Shown here in pieces: positions 1 through 8,383 of a stretch of 64,000 nt of DNA; the first letter of the stretch is position 1, and each line of letters begins with the position of its first letter. Location of the stretch: contig NZ_JAFFOB010000008.1 of assembly GCF_016918935.1 (NCBI RefSeq), forward strand, positions 1 to 64,000. Reading direction: 5' to 3'. A program made the translations under genes and the position numbers. Under the pieces are notes generated by a model. It did no database searches and was not told the DNA's origin. It saw nothing but the letters and a program-made list of their open reading frames with translations. The DNA comes from Roseitranquillus sediminis. GTDB taxonomy: Bacteria; Pseudomonadota; Alphaproteobacteria; Rhodobacterales; Rhodobacteraceae.

Positions 1-76
1 CCGCCGCCTCCGCCTTCAGCTTCCGCGCGCTCTCCGACGACACGTAGAGCTCCGGGATCGGCGCGTGGGCTTGCAT
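1..76 (-). CDS. sulfate adenylyltransferase, N-terminal fragment (cut by window edge)
   Basis: Only about 25 codons are visible, from an ATG at 76 running leftwards off the window. The visible protein contains PELYVSSESARKLKAEA, which matches my recollection of the N-terminus of alphaproteobacterial ATP sulfurylases (sulfate adenylyltransferase, often fused to APS kinase). Such an enzyme makes APS/PAPS for sulfate assimilation or for sulfating polysaccharides. The neighbouring acyltransferase and glycosyltransferases fit a polysaccharide role, but that is inference. The call rests on one short motif, so it is tentative. Confidence 0.5.
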   Translation of the reverse strand, partial: MQAHAPIPELYVSSESARKLKAEAA

Positions 77-186
77 GGGGTAGGTCCTTCGTGAAGCGGA
101 GGTCGGCGAGCGCATAGGCGGAACCGCCCGGTGCCGCAACCGGCGCGGACCGCCTCGGTTAAGAGCGGCCGGACGCGGCCCGCGTC

Positions 187-783
187 CTACGGCCCTGCGG
201 CGGGCGGGGACACCTCCGCGGGCGCCTCCGCGCGGTGTCCCACGACCCTGGCCGGAACGCCGGCCACGATGGCGCCCGGAGGAACCTCGCCCCGCACCAC
301 GGCGCTCGCGGCGACGATCGCGCGGTCGCCGATCCGGGCGCCCGGCAGGATCACTGCACCGTAGCCGATCCAGACGTCGCGCCCCACGATGATGTCGCTC
401 TCGTCCATCGCCTGCCGCGTGACCGGGCTGCCGTCGTCGAACCTGTAGCTCGCCGCCGTCAGCATGACGCCCGGACCGATCAGGATGTCCTCGCCCAGGA
501 CGATCCGGCCGCTTCCCGGGCCCGCCCAGAGGCTGGTGTTGGCCCCGATCCGGCCGCGGTCGCCGATGGTCAGGTTCTGCGCATTGGCGAAGCTCGCGGT
601 CGGGCTGATCTGGACGCCGCGCCCCAGCGTCGCCTTCCGCAGCTCGGCCACATGGGTGTAGTTGTAGTAGTTCACGACCTTCAGGGCGTGGGCATAGGCC
701 CGCGGGTCGAGCAGCGAGAAGACCAGCCTCAGGAACCGCCGGAACCTGCTCCTGTCGTCCTTGTAGACCTTCGCGTCGTCCAT
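187..783 (-). CDS. hexapeptide-repeat (left-handed beta-helix) O-acyltransferase
   Basis: 198 aa. The C-terminal two thirds carry the imperfect hexapeptide pattern of the WcaF/maltose O-acetyltransferase type: IGANTSLWAG, GEDILIGPGVMLTAASY, GRDVWIGYGAVILPGARIG, then IVAGVPARVVG, the usual end of the helix. Family members transfer acetyl groups from acetyl-CoA to sugar hydroxyls, often in exopolysaccharide or lipopolysaccharide synthesis. The catalytic His usual in this family is not obvious to me in the short visible motif. No signal peptide, so it is cytoplasmic. Neighbouring glycosyltransferases support a surface-glycan role; the acceptor is unknown. Confidence 0.8.
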   Translation of the reverse strand: MDDAKVYKDDRSRFRRFLRLVFSLLDPRAYAHALKVVNYYNYTHVAELRKATLGRGVQISPTASFANAQNLTIGDRGRIGANTSLWAGPGSGRIVLGEDILIGPGVMLTAASYRFDDGSPVTRQAMDESDIIVGRDVWIGYGAVILPGARIGDRAIVAASAVVRGEVPPGAIVAGVPARVVGHRAEAPAEVSPPAAGP

Positions 784-964
784 CCGCGCCTCCGGCTGCC
801 TGTCTCGCCCCGGCCCGTGGCCGACGCGGTCATCCTTGGCGCACTTCGCGGCAAATTGCCAAACGCGCAGGCAGGTCTTGGCAAACGGCCGCTCGGCGAG
901 ACGGCGGGGTGGTTTGGCCCCGGGTCTGTCATGCTACCGTTACTTTTTCAGTAGGGCGGTTTCG

Positions 965-1705
965 ATGTTTGGTGATTCCCTCAGGTCCTTTCGCGCCTCG
1001 ATCTCGGAGGCCGTGCTCTTCAGGGTGCTGACGGTTCTGGTCGCGATCGATGCGATCCTCATCCTGGGCTACGTCGGGGCGGGCCTCTACTCGATGTCGG
1101 CAAGCGACCGGGTGATTCCCCCGGTGCTCGACCTCACGCTGGACTGGAGCGCGGGAGAGGTCTTCAGCTACGGCAAGTGGGCGGCTGCCGCGGTGCTGCT
1201 GGCGCGGGCCTTCCGGCAGACGCGCATTCCGCTCCTGCTGGCGCTGGCCTTCATGTTCGCCGTGCTGCTCGCGGACGACATGCTGATGGTGCACGAGCGG
1301 TTGGGCGCCGTCCTGGGCGCGGCGCTGGACCTCGACGAGCGCATCGGCCTGATGCGCGGGCAGGACCTGGGCGAGATCCTGGTCTGGGGCGTCCTTGGCA
1401 CGGCGGTCGGGCTGGCGCTGGCCTGGGGCTTTCTTTGGACGGAGCGTCGCCACTGGGGCGTTGGCGCGGCCTTCGTCGGGATGCTCGCGCTGCTGGTCCT
1501 CTGCGGAGGGGTTGCCGACATGGCGGCGATCGCGGCGATATTCGCGCTCGACGGGGTGCCGAAAGCGGTGGTCGTGGGCGCGCTGCACGTGATCGAGGAC
1601 GGCGGCGAGATGATCCTGGCCTCGCTCGGCTGTGCCGCGGCCGCCGCCTGCGAGGCGGCTTCGAGATCCGTCGCCGAAACCGGAGGGCCGGCCAGGATCG
1701 GATAA
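965..1705 (+). CDS. multi-pass membrane protein of unknown function
   Basis: 246 aa from the ATG at 965. An upstream in-frame extension to 836 lacks hydrophobic or conserved character. I see about six hydrophobic segments, for example VLTVLVAIDAILILGYVGAG near the start, LLLALAFMFAVLLADDMLM, GVLGTAVGLALAWGFLW and a final IEDGGEMILASLGCAAAA. Polar residues inside the segments (DD, HE, ED, E) suggest a functional intramembrane patch. I do not recognise the family. It precedes two glycosyltransferases on the same strand with a 57-bp gap, so a role in surface polysaccharide assembly is possible but unproven. Confidence 0.6.
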   Translation: MFGDSLRSFRASISEAVLFRVLTVLVAIDAILILGYVGAGLYSMSASDRVIPPVLDLTLDWSAGEVFSYGKWAAAAVLLARAFRQTRIPLLLALAFMFAVLLADDMLMVHERLGAVLGAALDLDERIGLMRGQDLGEILVWGVLGTAVGLALAWGFLWTERRHWGVGAAFVGMLALLVLCGGVADMAAIAAIFALDGVPKAVVVGALHVIEDGGEMILASLGCAAAAACEAASRSVAETGGPARIG

Positions 1706-1762
1706 ACCACGGCGCGGCGATACGCCTTGTCCGCAGGGGTGGGGTTTGTCAAACGCGTCTCC

Positions 1763-2713
1763 ATGCCTGCGCTCTCCGTCCTCGTTCCCCTCTACGACCG
1801 CGCCTGGTCGATCGGCGACTGCCTCGGCAGCATCGCCCTGCCGCAGGACGGCTCGGTCGAGGTGATCGTGGTCGACGACGGCTCGACCGACGGCTCGGCC
1901 GGGGTCGCGCGGCAGGCGGCGGCCGGCATGGGGGGCGGCGCCAGCATCGAGGTGGTCGAGCAGGCCAACGCCGGCCCCGGCGCGGCCCGCAACGCCGCCG
2001 CCGCAAGGGCACAGGGCGGCTGGCTGGTGCTCATCGACAGCGACGACATGTGGTTTCCCTGGACGATCGAGGTGCTGCGGGCCGAGCTCGCCGCGCTCCC
2101 GCCGGAGGTGGGGATGGCGTTCCTGGCCCACGTGCCCTTCGCCGAGGCGGCCGATCTGGCGGATATCGCCCGCGCCGCGCCCGCCCGCCGGATCCACCCG
2201 TCGTTCTACGCCGCGGCCGAGGCCGAGACGGCGATCGAGTTCAAGTCGGCCAACGTCGCCATTCGCCGCGACCGGTTCGAGGCCGTGGGCGGATTTGCCG
2301 AGGGCGTGCGCCAGCAGGAGGATACCGACCTCTTCATGCGCCTCGGCGGCCCGGTGGCGTTGCTGACGGCGCCGCCGCTCGTGGCGGTGCGCACGCTGAG
2401 GGGCGACTCGCTCACCGGCAACGTGGCGTACATGGTCCAGGGCATCGACTGGCTGGCGGCGCAGGACGCGCGCGGCGCCTATACCGGCACCCGGGCCGAG
2501 CGGGCGCGGCTGATCGCCCGCCGCCTGGTCCGCCGGATGCGGGAGCTCTTCGCCGCGGGGCATCCCGCGCTGGCCTACCGGCTTTACCTTCGCCACGGGC
2601 GCTATCTGGCGGCGGCTGGGCTCTGGCGCTACGTCTGGCGCGTTCCGCTGACGCCGCTCCTTCACGTGGTGCGGCCGTGGAACCACCCGTTCCGCCTGAC
2701 CCCGCGCAAGTGA
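1763..2713 (+). CDS. family 2 glycosyltransferase
   Basis: 316 aa from the ATG at 1763; an earlier TTG at 1727 would add 12 residues. GT-A fold signatures: LSVLVPLYDRAWSIGDCLGS at the N-terminus, VEVIVVDDGSTDGS, ANAGPGAARNAAAA, and the DXD-like LIDSDDMW that binds the metal and nucleotide sugar. A later QQEDTDLFMRL fits the acceptor or base region. It transfers a sugar from an NDP donor to a glycan acceptor in the cytoplasm. It is followed 10 bp later by a GT-B enzyme, so the two are probably co-transcribed. Donor and acceptor cannot be told. Confidence 0.85.
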   Translation: MPALSVLVPLYDRAWSIGDCLGSIALPQDGSVEVIVVDDGSTDGSAGVARQAAAGMGGGASIEVVEQANAGPGAARNAAAARAQGGWLVLIDSDDMWFPWTIEVLRAELAALPPEVGMAFLAHVPFAEAADLADIARAAPARRIHPSFYAAAEAETAIEFKSANVAIRRDRFEAVGGFAEGVRQQEDTDLFMRLGGPVALLTAPPLVAVRTLRGDSLTGNVAYMVQGIDWLAAQDARGAYTGTRAERARLIARRLVRRMRELFAAGHPALAYRLYLRHGRYLAAAGLWRYVWRVPLTPLLHVVRPWNHPFRLTPRK

Positions 2714-2723
2714 GAGGCCGCCC

Positions 2724-3872
2724 ATGACGAAACCGCGCCTCGGCATCGTCGTGACCGAGTTCGGCATCCCCTCGGAGGTCTGGTCGATCCGCCAGGCCGA
2801 GGCGTTCGCGGCGTTCGAGCCGGTGTACTTCGCGCAGGGGCGCCGCGCGGACGGGCTGGCCCTGCCCGAGGGGCGCGAGCTGCACCTCTTCGGCGCCGGC
2901 GGGGGCGGGCCGCTGCGCCGCATGCAGCGCAAGCTGGGTCTGGCCGCAGGTGCGCTGCCGGCCCCCGCCGCGCTCGGCCGCATGGACGAGATGCTGGCCG
3001 AGGCGCGCATCGACATGGTGCTGGCGCACTTCGCCTGGAACGCCATCCCGCTCGTCGAGGCGGTGCGGGGCCGGATTCCGGTCGTGGCCCATGTTCACGG
3101 CCGCGACGTCACCTCGCTCCTGCGCTTTCGCCACTACCGCCGGGCGCTGGCCCGCGCTCTGCCCCGCTTCGCCCACGTGATCGCCGTCGGCCGCTACCAG
3201 CAGGACGTGATCGCCGGCCTCGCCCCGGGGGTGGAGAGCAGCCTCATCCCCTGCGGCGCCCCCACCTCCGTCTTCGCGGCCCGCCCGCTGCCCGAGCGGG
3301 ACGCGGGCGACCCGGCGGTCTTCATCAGCGTCGGCCGCGTCTCGCCCGAGAAGGGGCAGCTGCAGTCGCTCGCCGCCTTCGAGCGGGTCGCGACCGAGGT
3401 GCCGGACGCGCGCCTCGTCCTGGTGGGCGACGGCCCGCAGATGGCGACGCTCCGCGCCCGCGTCGCCGAGAGCCCGGTGGGCGATCGGGTGCGGCTGACC
3501 GGCCTCCTGCCTTCCGACCGCGTTGCGGAGGAGCTGGCCGCGGCCCACGTTTACCTGCAGCATTCGCGTCCCGAGGGCGGCTGGATGGAGGGCTTCCCGA
3601 CGACGCTGGTCGAGGCGGGCGCCGCGGGCCTGCCGCTGATCGCGACCCGCGTCGGCGGCACCCCCGACCAGGTCTTCGACGGCGAGAACGGCGTCCTGAT
3701 CGAGCCCGACGACGTCACGGCCCAGGCGACTGCGATGCGCCGCCTCGCCACCGACGAAGCCCTCCGCCGCCGCCTGGGCGCCCGCGCCCGCGAGGTCGCC
3801 CGCACCTACGACAGCGCGGCCACCACCCGCCGGCTCGAGGAGGTGCTGCTGCGCCACCTGCCCTCGGCCTGA
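2724..3872 (+). CDS. family 4 (GT-B) glycosyltransferase
   Basis: 382 aa, ATG preceded by a GAGAGG ribosome site. N-terminal Rossmann half (GIVVTEFG, VVAHVHGRDV) and C-terminal half with the GT4 hallmarks: ISVGRVSPEKGQLQSLAAF, LVGDGPQMATL, VRLTGLLPSDRV and the EX7E-type segment EGFPTTLVEAGAAGLPLIA followed by VGGTPDQV. Retaining glycosyltransferase, cytosolic or membrane-associated, adding a sugar during exopolysaccharide or capsule repeat-unit synthesis. It lies directly behind a GT2 gene and converges with the next gene. Confidence 0.88.
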   Translation: MTKPRLGIVVTEFGIPSEVWSIRQAEAFAAFEPVYFAQGRRADGLALPEGRELHLFGAGGGGPLRRMQRKLGLAAGALPAPAALGRMDEMLAEARIDMVLAHFAWNAIPLVEAVRGRIPVVAHVHGRDVTSLLRFRHYRRALARALPRFAHVIAVGRYQQDVIAGLAPGVESSLIPCGAPTSVFAARPLPERDAGDPAVFISVGRVSPEKGQLQSLAAFERVATEVPDARLVLVGDGPQMATLRARVAESPVGDRVRLTGLLPSDRVAEELAAAHVYLQHSRPEGGWMEGFPTTLVEAGAAGLPLIATRVGGTPDQVFDGENGVLIEPDDVTAQATAMRRLATDEALRRRLGARAREVARTYDSAATTRRLEEVLLRHLPSA

Positions 3873-3904
3873 CGACGGCCGGGCCGGGCGGCAGAGCGGA
3901 CCCG

Positions 3905-4735
3905 CTACATCCGGGACGGCACCCGCGTCGGCAGCAGCGCCGTCATGTCGCGGGACGAAGCTTCCCGCGACGCGTCGTCCGCAGGACCGTCTGCGCCGCG
4001 CGGACTGCCCGGTTCGCGTCTCGAGGCGAGGAGGAGCCGCTTCCAGGCGCCGGACCTCAGAGCCTCGCCGTGAACCGCGCAGACATTGACCGGAATGCGC
4101 GGCAGTCCGAAACATTTCGCGAGCGACAGGCGATGGGCGCCGCTATGGGCGAAGATGAGCTCGCCTCCGCGGCCGACGGCCACCATCACGCCATCGACGC
4201 CGCGATACCGCGCAAGGCCGCCCGGAGGCGGATCGAAGCACCCGCCGGCCCGCATCCGCTCCACCAGCGGGTCGAGGCGGGCATAGCGCGCCACCACGTC
4301 ATCCCGCGTCGAGGGTAGCTTGCCCGGCCCCTTTCGGGTGCGTTTCATCATCCGGTCGTAAAAGCCCGCTGCCTCCCAATCCAGGCCCTGATCGAACATC
4401 CGGCACATCATCCGGAACGTGCCATGCTCGGAAAACGGGACGACATGGCGATCGAAGTCGGACCAGAGCACCATTCCCGGAGCGCGATGCAGAGCCATGC
4501 GCGCCTGGTGCGCGCGATTGCCCGCGGAGATATGCGGAGGGATGTGCGCGAAGGCCTTTCCCAGGATCGCCCGCTGGAAACCTTCGTCGAAGGAATCGAT
4601 CTGCGTTCCTATGGCCTGTGGATCCACCCAGACGATCTGGTTCTTGCCTGGCGCCGCGATCCCGTATCGGAAACGATTGAGGGTGTCGTGCAGAATTCCG
4701 AAAGTGATCTGTTTGAAACTTTGAATTGCACTCAT
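3905..4735 (-). CDS. hypothetical protein with ParB-like nucleotide-binding-type segment
   Basis: 276 aa, starting MSAIQSFKQ at 4735. I do not know a named family. The segment VAVGRGGELIFAHSGAHRLS followed by LAKCFGLPRIPV resembles the D/SG-HR-L-A-K box of ParB/Srx-fold domains, which bind nucleotides. The last roughly 40 residues are charged and probably disordered. There is no signal peptide or membrane segment. Proteins like this occur beside polysaccharide and sulfotransferase genes, consistent with this neighbourhood. The upstream 200 bp are noticeably AT-richer than the surroundings and probably hold its promoter. A function in glycan synthesis is inference only. Confidence 0.6.
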   Translation of the reverse strand: MSAIQSFKQITFGILHDTLNRFRYGIAAPGKNQIVWVDPQAIGTQIDSFDEGFQRAILGKAFAHIPPHISAGNRAHQARMALHRAPGMVLWSDFDRHVVPFSEHGTFRMMCRMFDQGLDWEAAGFYDRMMKRTRKGPGKLPSTRDDVVARYARLDPLVERMRAGGCFDPPPGGLARYRGVDGVMVAVGRGGELIFAHSGAHRLSLAKCFGLPRIPVNVCAVHGEALRSGAWKRLLLASRREPGSPRGADGPADDASREASSRDMTALLPTRVPSRM

Positions 4736-4938
4736 ACAACGTCTTTCGCGTTATTCTTGTTAAGCCTCTCCCTGGTCCTGAATCTTGATACAACTTTGTT
4801 CGAATTCGGGACAGGTTTTCGATCAGATGCTGAACGCCGGTATCGGCGATGGAACGGGCGAGGATTTCGGGGCGAAATCCTGCCGCGCGATCGCCGTTCG
4901 TTGTCCGTCAGCATTCGATCGGCGACGCGCCCGATGGC

Positions 4939-7053
4939 TCAGCGGGGCGCGGGCGCGGCGGGGATGCGCTGGAGGCGGGAGGGGGCGGTGGCCGTGCCGT
5001 CCTCGGCGGTGACGCGCCAGAAGAGCTCGTCCGCGGGGGCCGCCAGGCGCAGGGCCGAGGCGGGCAGCCGCTCGTCGGCCAGGACGCTTCCGTCGGCGCC
5101 CAGCAGTTCGACCCGGTAGGTCACGCCGTCCCCGTCCGTCATGCCCGTCCAGACGAGTTCCAGCATCCCGTCGGCCGTCCGCGCGGCCGAGAGCAGGCGC
5201 GGCGGGGCCAGCGCCGCGGCCCGCGGCGGCGGGGCGAGCGACGGTAGCCGGCGGAGCGCGCCGGGCTGTTCCGAGGCCGCGTACCAGGCGCGGGCCAGCG
5301 CGCGGTTGAGCGGCACGCCGTCACCCGTTTCGTAGATCTGGCCGAGATAGTAGGCGGCGCGCCCGTGACCGCGGCTCGCGGCGCGGGCGAGGGCGACCGC
5401 CGCCGTCTCCCGGTCCAGCAGCGCGAGGTCGAGCGCGAAGTCGTGCAGCTCGGCCGCCGAGGCGTCGGGAGGCGCGACCGTCGGCAGGGCGGGCGTGGTC
5501 AGGTAGCGGCTGCCGTCGAGACGCGGCGGCGTGGGAGCGTCCGCCTCTTCGACAGCCGCCGGCGCCGCCGCGGCGGCCTCCTGCGGGAAAGCAGGCGCGG
5601 CGGCGATGGGAACCGGGTCGGGCGACGGAGCCGAGATGAGGCTCGTCAGGCCGATGCCGCCCGCGCCGAGCACGACCACGACAGAGGCCAGCGCCAGACG
5701 GAGCGTGCGCCGGGCGGCAGGGGCCGATGGCGCGGGGGGCGCGGGTGCCTGCCGCCGCTCCACGGGGCCCGTCGCTCCGCACCGGCGGCGCTTCCTGCCG
5801 TCCGCGTAGTCGGGGAGGGAGGCCATCGCGCTGTAGGCCAGCTGCCGGACGAGTTCGGCGTCGTCGCTGGATGGCGGCGCGAACGAGGCCTTGTCGCCGG
5901 AGGCTGTTGCGGGAGACGCACCGTTCGAGGGGGGCGCGGGGGCAGGGCTGCAAGGTGGCGGTGCGGGCTTGGCGGCGGCAGGCTCCGGCCGCGCCGCCGG
6001 CTCGGGACGTGGTTCCGGTGGAGGCTCGGGGCCGGCCGCCGGGCGCGCGCGCGGCCGGTCCGGGACGTTCGCGGCCATGGGCGCCGGGGGCCGCGCCTCC
6101 TGGCCTTCCGCCGGCGCCCGGTCCCGCCCGCCGCCCGCCGTCGCACCCGTCGGCGGCTCGTCCGGCAGGGGCGGGTGCGGCGCGCGGCGGCCGGAGAGGC
6201 TGGCGAAGGTGCCGGTGCGCTCGGCGCGCGCGACGACCTCGCGGACGAGCCCGGCGTCGATGCGGGGCCGGCCCGACACCACGGCGTGGTCGAGGCAGAG
6301 GTCGCAGAGCAGGTTCACGACCCGCGGCACGCCGCGCGCGACCTCGTGCACCAGCGCCAGCGCCGCCTCATCGAAGATGCCGGCGGTCCCGCCCGCGAGG
6401 GCGAGCCTGTGGCGGACATAGGCCGCCGTCTCGGCCGCGCGCATCGGCTCGATCTGCGCGTCGGCGCCAAGCCGGGTCAGGAGCGGCGCGTGGCGCGACT
6501 CCTCGAGCCGGGCGCGCAGCGACGGCTGACCGACCAGCAGGATCTGCAGCATCGTGTTCCGCGCGGTGTCCATGTTGACGAGCTGCCTCAGGCCCTCGAG
6601 CTCGTCGTCGGTCGCCCCCTGCGCCTCGTCGATGACGAGGAGACAGCGCCGTCCCGCCGCATGTTCGGCCATGACGAAGCCCTGCAGCGCCTTGAGCCGC
6701 GCGGCCGGCCCGTCGCCCTGCGGCGCCACGTCGAACGCCAGCAGGAACCAGTCGCAGAGGTCGCCGCGCAACGGCCCGAGATAGGAGAGCTGCCCCACGG
6801 TCAGGTCCGCGGGAGACGTGCCCAGCAGGTACTGCACCAGGGTGGTCTTGCCGGTGCCGGTCCCGCCGGTCAGCAGGAGGATCGGCGCCTGCCGGTCGAG
6901 CCCCCGCTCGAGGATCCCGGCCGCCGCGCGGTGGCTGTCGGTCCAGTAGAGAAAGTCCGCGTCGGGGGCGAGCGCGAAGGGCAGCCGCTCGAACGCGGGT
7001 ACGGCGGCGGGGCGCGTCGCGGCACCCTCCCGGCTTCCGGCGTCACTGCTCAC
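4939..7053 (-). CDS. ExeA-like AAA ATPase with membrane anchor and Sel1-type periplasmic region
   Basis: 704 aa from GTG 7053. The N-terminal AAA module matches ExeA/GspA-type ATPases: Walker A LTGGTGTGKTTLVQYLL, Walker B RRCLLVIDEAQG, sensor region MLQILLVGQPSL, then RGVPRVVNLLCDLCLDHAV. A Pro/Ala/Glu-rich linker (about residues 290-390) leads to one transmembrane helix (LRLALASVVVVLGAGGIGL), and a C-terminal part with a Sel1-like repeat (GRAAYYLGQIYETGDGVPLN) expected in the periplasm. It overlaps hlyD by 11 bp as the last gene of the type I secretion operon. ExeA proteins use ATP to help insert secretion complexes through peptidoglycan. Linkage to a type I exporter is unusual. Confidence 0.85.
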   Translation of the reverse strand: MSSDAGSREGAATRPAAVPAFERLPFALAPDADFLYWTDSHRAAAGILERGLDRQAPILLLTGGTGTGKTTLVQYLLGTSPADLTVGQLSYLGPLRGDLCDWFLLAFDVAPQGDGPAARLKALQGFVMAEHAAGRRCLLVIDEAQGATDDELEGLRQLVNMDTARNTMLQILLVGQPSLRARLEESRHAPLLTRLGADAQIEPMRAAETAAYVRHRLALAGGTAGIFDEAALALVHEVARGVPRVVNLLCDLCLDHAVVSGRPRIDAGLVREVVARAERTGTFASLSGRRAPHPPLPDEPPTGATAGGGRDRAPAEGQEARPPAPMAANVPDRPRARPAAGPEPPPEPRPEPAARPEPAAAKPAPPPCSPAPAPPSNGASPATASGDKASFAPPSSDDAELVRQLAYSAMASLPDYADGRKRRRCGATGPVERRQAPAPPAPSAPAARRTLRLALASVVVVLGAGGIGLTSLISAPSPDPVPIAAAPAFPQEAAAAAPAAVEEADAPTPPRLDGSRYLTTPALPTVAPPDASAAELHDFALDLALLDRETAAVALARAASRGHGRAAYYLGQIYETGDGVPLNRALARAWYAASEQPGALRRLPSLAPPPRAAALAPPRLLSAARTADGMLELVWTGMTDGDGVTYRVELLGADGSVLADERLPASALRLAAPADELFWRVTAEDGTATAPSRLQRIPAAPAPR

Positions 7054-8383
7054 GGAAGGCCCGCGACATGCTGTCGACGACCGGCTTCGCCAGGTACTGC
7101 GCGAAGGTCCGCTCCTCGGTCTGGATCATGATCTCGGCGGGCATCCCCGGCGTCGGGGTGAAGCCCGGCACCCGGGCGATCTGGTCGGGCGGGAGCGAGA
7201 CGCGGGCGAGATAGACCTCGCGCACATCGCCGGCCCCGGTATCGGCGATCGCGTCCGCCGAGATGTAGAAGACCTCGCCGTCCAGCACCGGCGTCGTCCG
7301 CTGGTTCAGCGCGGTCAGGCGCACCGTCGCGTGCTGGCCGGTGCGGACGCTGTCGATCTCGGTGCGCGAGATCATCGCCTCGATGATCAGCGGCTCGCCC
7401 GCCGGCAGGATCTCGAGGATCGCCTTGCCGGTCTCGATGACGCCGCCGGGCGTGTGGTAGTGCAGCCGGACCACGGTACCCGAGACCGGGGCCGTCACCT
7501 CGGAGCGGGCGAGGACGTTCTGCGCCTTGCGCGCCTTCTCGCGGATGCTCTCGAGTTCGGCCTGCACCACCTGCAGCTCGTCGAGCGCAGCCTGGCGGTA
7601 TTCGCTGCGCGCCTTCTCGATCTGGACCTCGTACTTGCGCTGGATCTGGTCGATCTCGGCGATCTCGGCCTCGAGCCGGCCAATCTGCCCCTCGGCTTCG
7701 ACCATGACGCGCTCGACCGCGATCACCTCGGGCCGCCGCGACAGCCCCTTGGCGAGGAGCTCGGCCTTGGCGGCGTGCTCCTCGGTCAGGAGCTCGAGCT
7801 GGCGGCGGTGCGAGGCGAGCTGGGTCGCGTAGCCCACCCGGCGCACGTCGAGCGCGTCCGCGTTCCGCTCCAGCAGCGTCACGTCCTGCGCCAGCGACCG
7901 GCGCGAGACGTTGAAGGAGAGGGTCTGGCCGGCGAGGATCGCCTCGATCTCGTTGTCCTCCCTGAGCGCCTCGAGATGGCGCGGGAAATCCAGCGCCTCC
8001 TCCTCGGCGTACTCGGCCAGGAGCCGCGCCTCCGTCGCCTCCAGCCGGTGCTGGCGCAGGAGCAGCTCGCGCTCGTTGGCGAACGAGGCGGTCTCGTCGA
8101 GCCGCAGGAGGACCTCGCCCACCTCGACCCGGTCGCCTTCCTTGACGAGGATCTCCTCGATGATCCCGCCCTCGAGGTGCTGGACGATCTTGTTCTGTCC
8201 GGTGGCGACGAAGGAGCCTTGCGCGATCACCGCCGCGGCGAGGGGCGCGCGGAACGCCCAGGCGCCGAAGCCGCCGAAGGCGACCGCCAGCAGGATGATG
8301 CCGAACAGGGCCTGGCGGCGGATCGAGCGCGGCACGTCGCGGTACCATTCCTCGTGCCGGCCGATGGTTGCGAGCTCACCCAT
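7043..8383 (-). CDS. HlyD-family type I secretion membrane fusion protein
   Basis: 446 aa. One N-terminal transmembrane helix (ALFGIILLAVAFGGFGAWAF), then the lipoyl half-motif GQNKIVQHLEGGIIEEILVKEGD, a long coiled coil (about residues 110-300, with REKARKAQNVLARSEVTAPV), the second lipoyl half GTVVRLHYHTPGGVIETGK and a beta-barrel domain ending GMPAEIMIQTEERTFAQYL, which is characteristic of PrtE/HlyD adaptors. It bridges the inner-membrane ABC exporter to a TolC-like channel. It overlaps the ABC exporter gene by 8 bp and the ExeA-like gene by 11 bp, so the three are translationally coupled. No TolC homologue is in the window. Confidence 0.95.
   Translation of the reverse strand: MGELATIGRHEEWYRDVPRSIRRQALFGIILLAVAFGGFGAWAFRAPLAAAVIAQGSFVATGQNKIVQHLEGGIIEEILVKEGDRVEVGEVLLRLDETASFANERELLLRQHRLEATEARLLAEYAEEEALDFPRHLEALREDNEIEAILAGQTLSFNVSRRSLAQDVTLLERNADALDVRRVGYATQLASHRRQLELLTEEHAAKAELLAKGLSRRPEVIAVERVMVEAEGQIGRLEAEIAEIDQIQRKYEVQIEKARSEYRQAALDELQVVQAELESIREKARKAQNVLARSEVTAPVSGTVVRLHYHTPGGVIETGKAILEILPAGEPLIIEAMISRTEIDSVRTGQHATVRLTALNQRTTPVLDGEVFYISADAIADTGAGDVREVYLARVSLPPDQIARVPGFTPTPGMPAEIMIQTEERTFAQYLAKPVVDSMSRAFREQ

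Noticed and set aside
929-3046. 705-codon minus-strand frame over the membrane protein and GT2 genes
   Set aside because: Shadow frame; the plus strand carries recognisable glycosyltransferase motifs.
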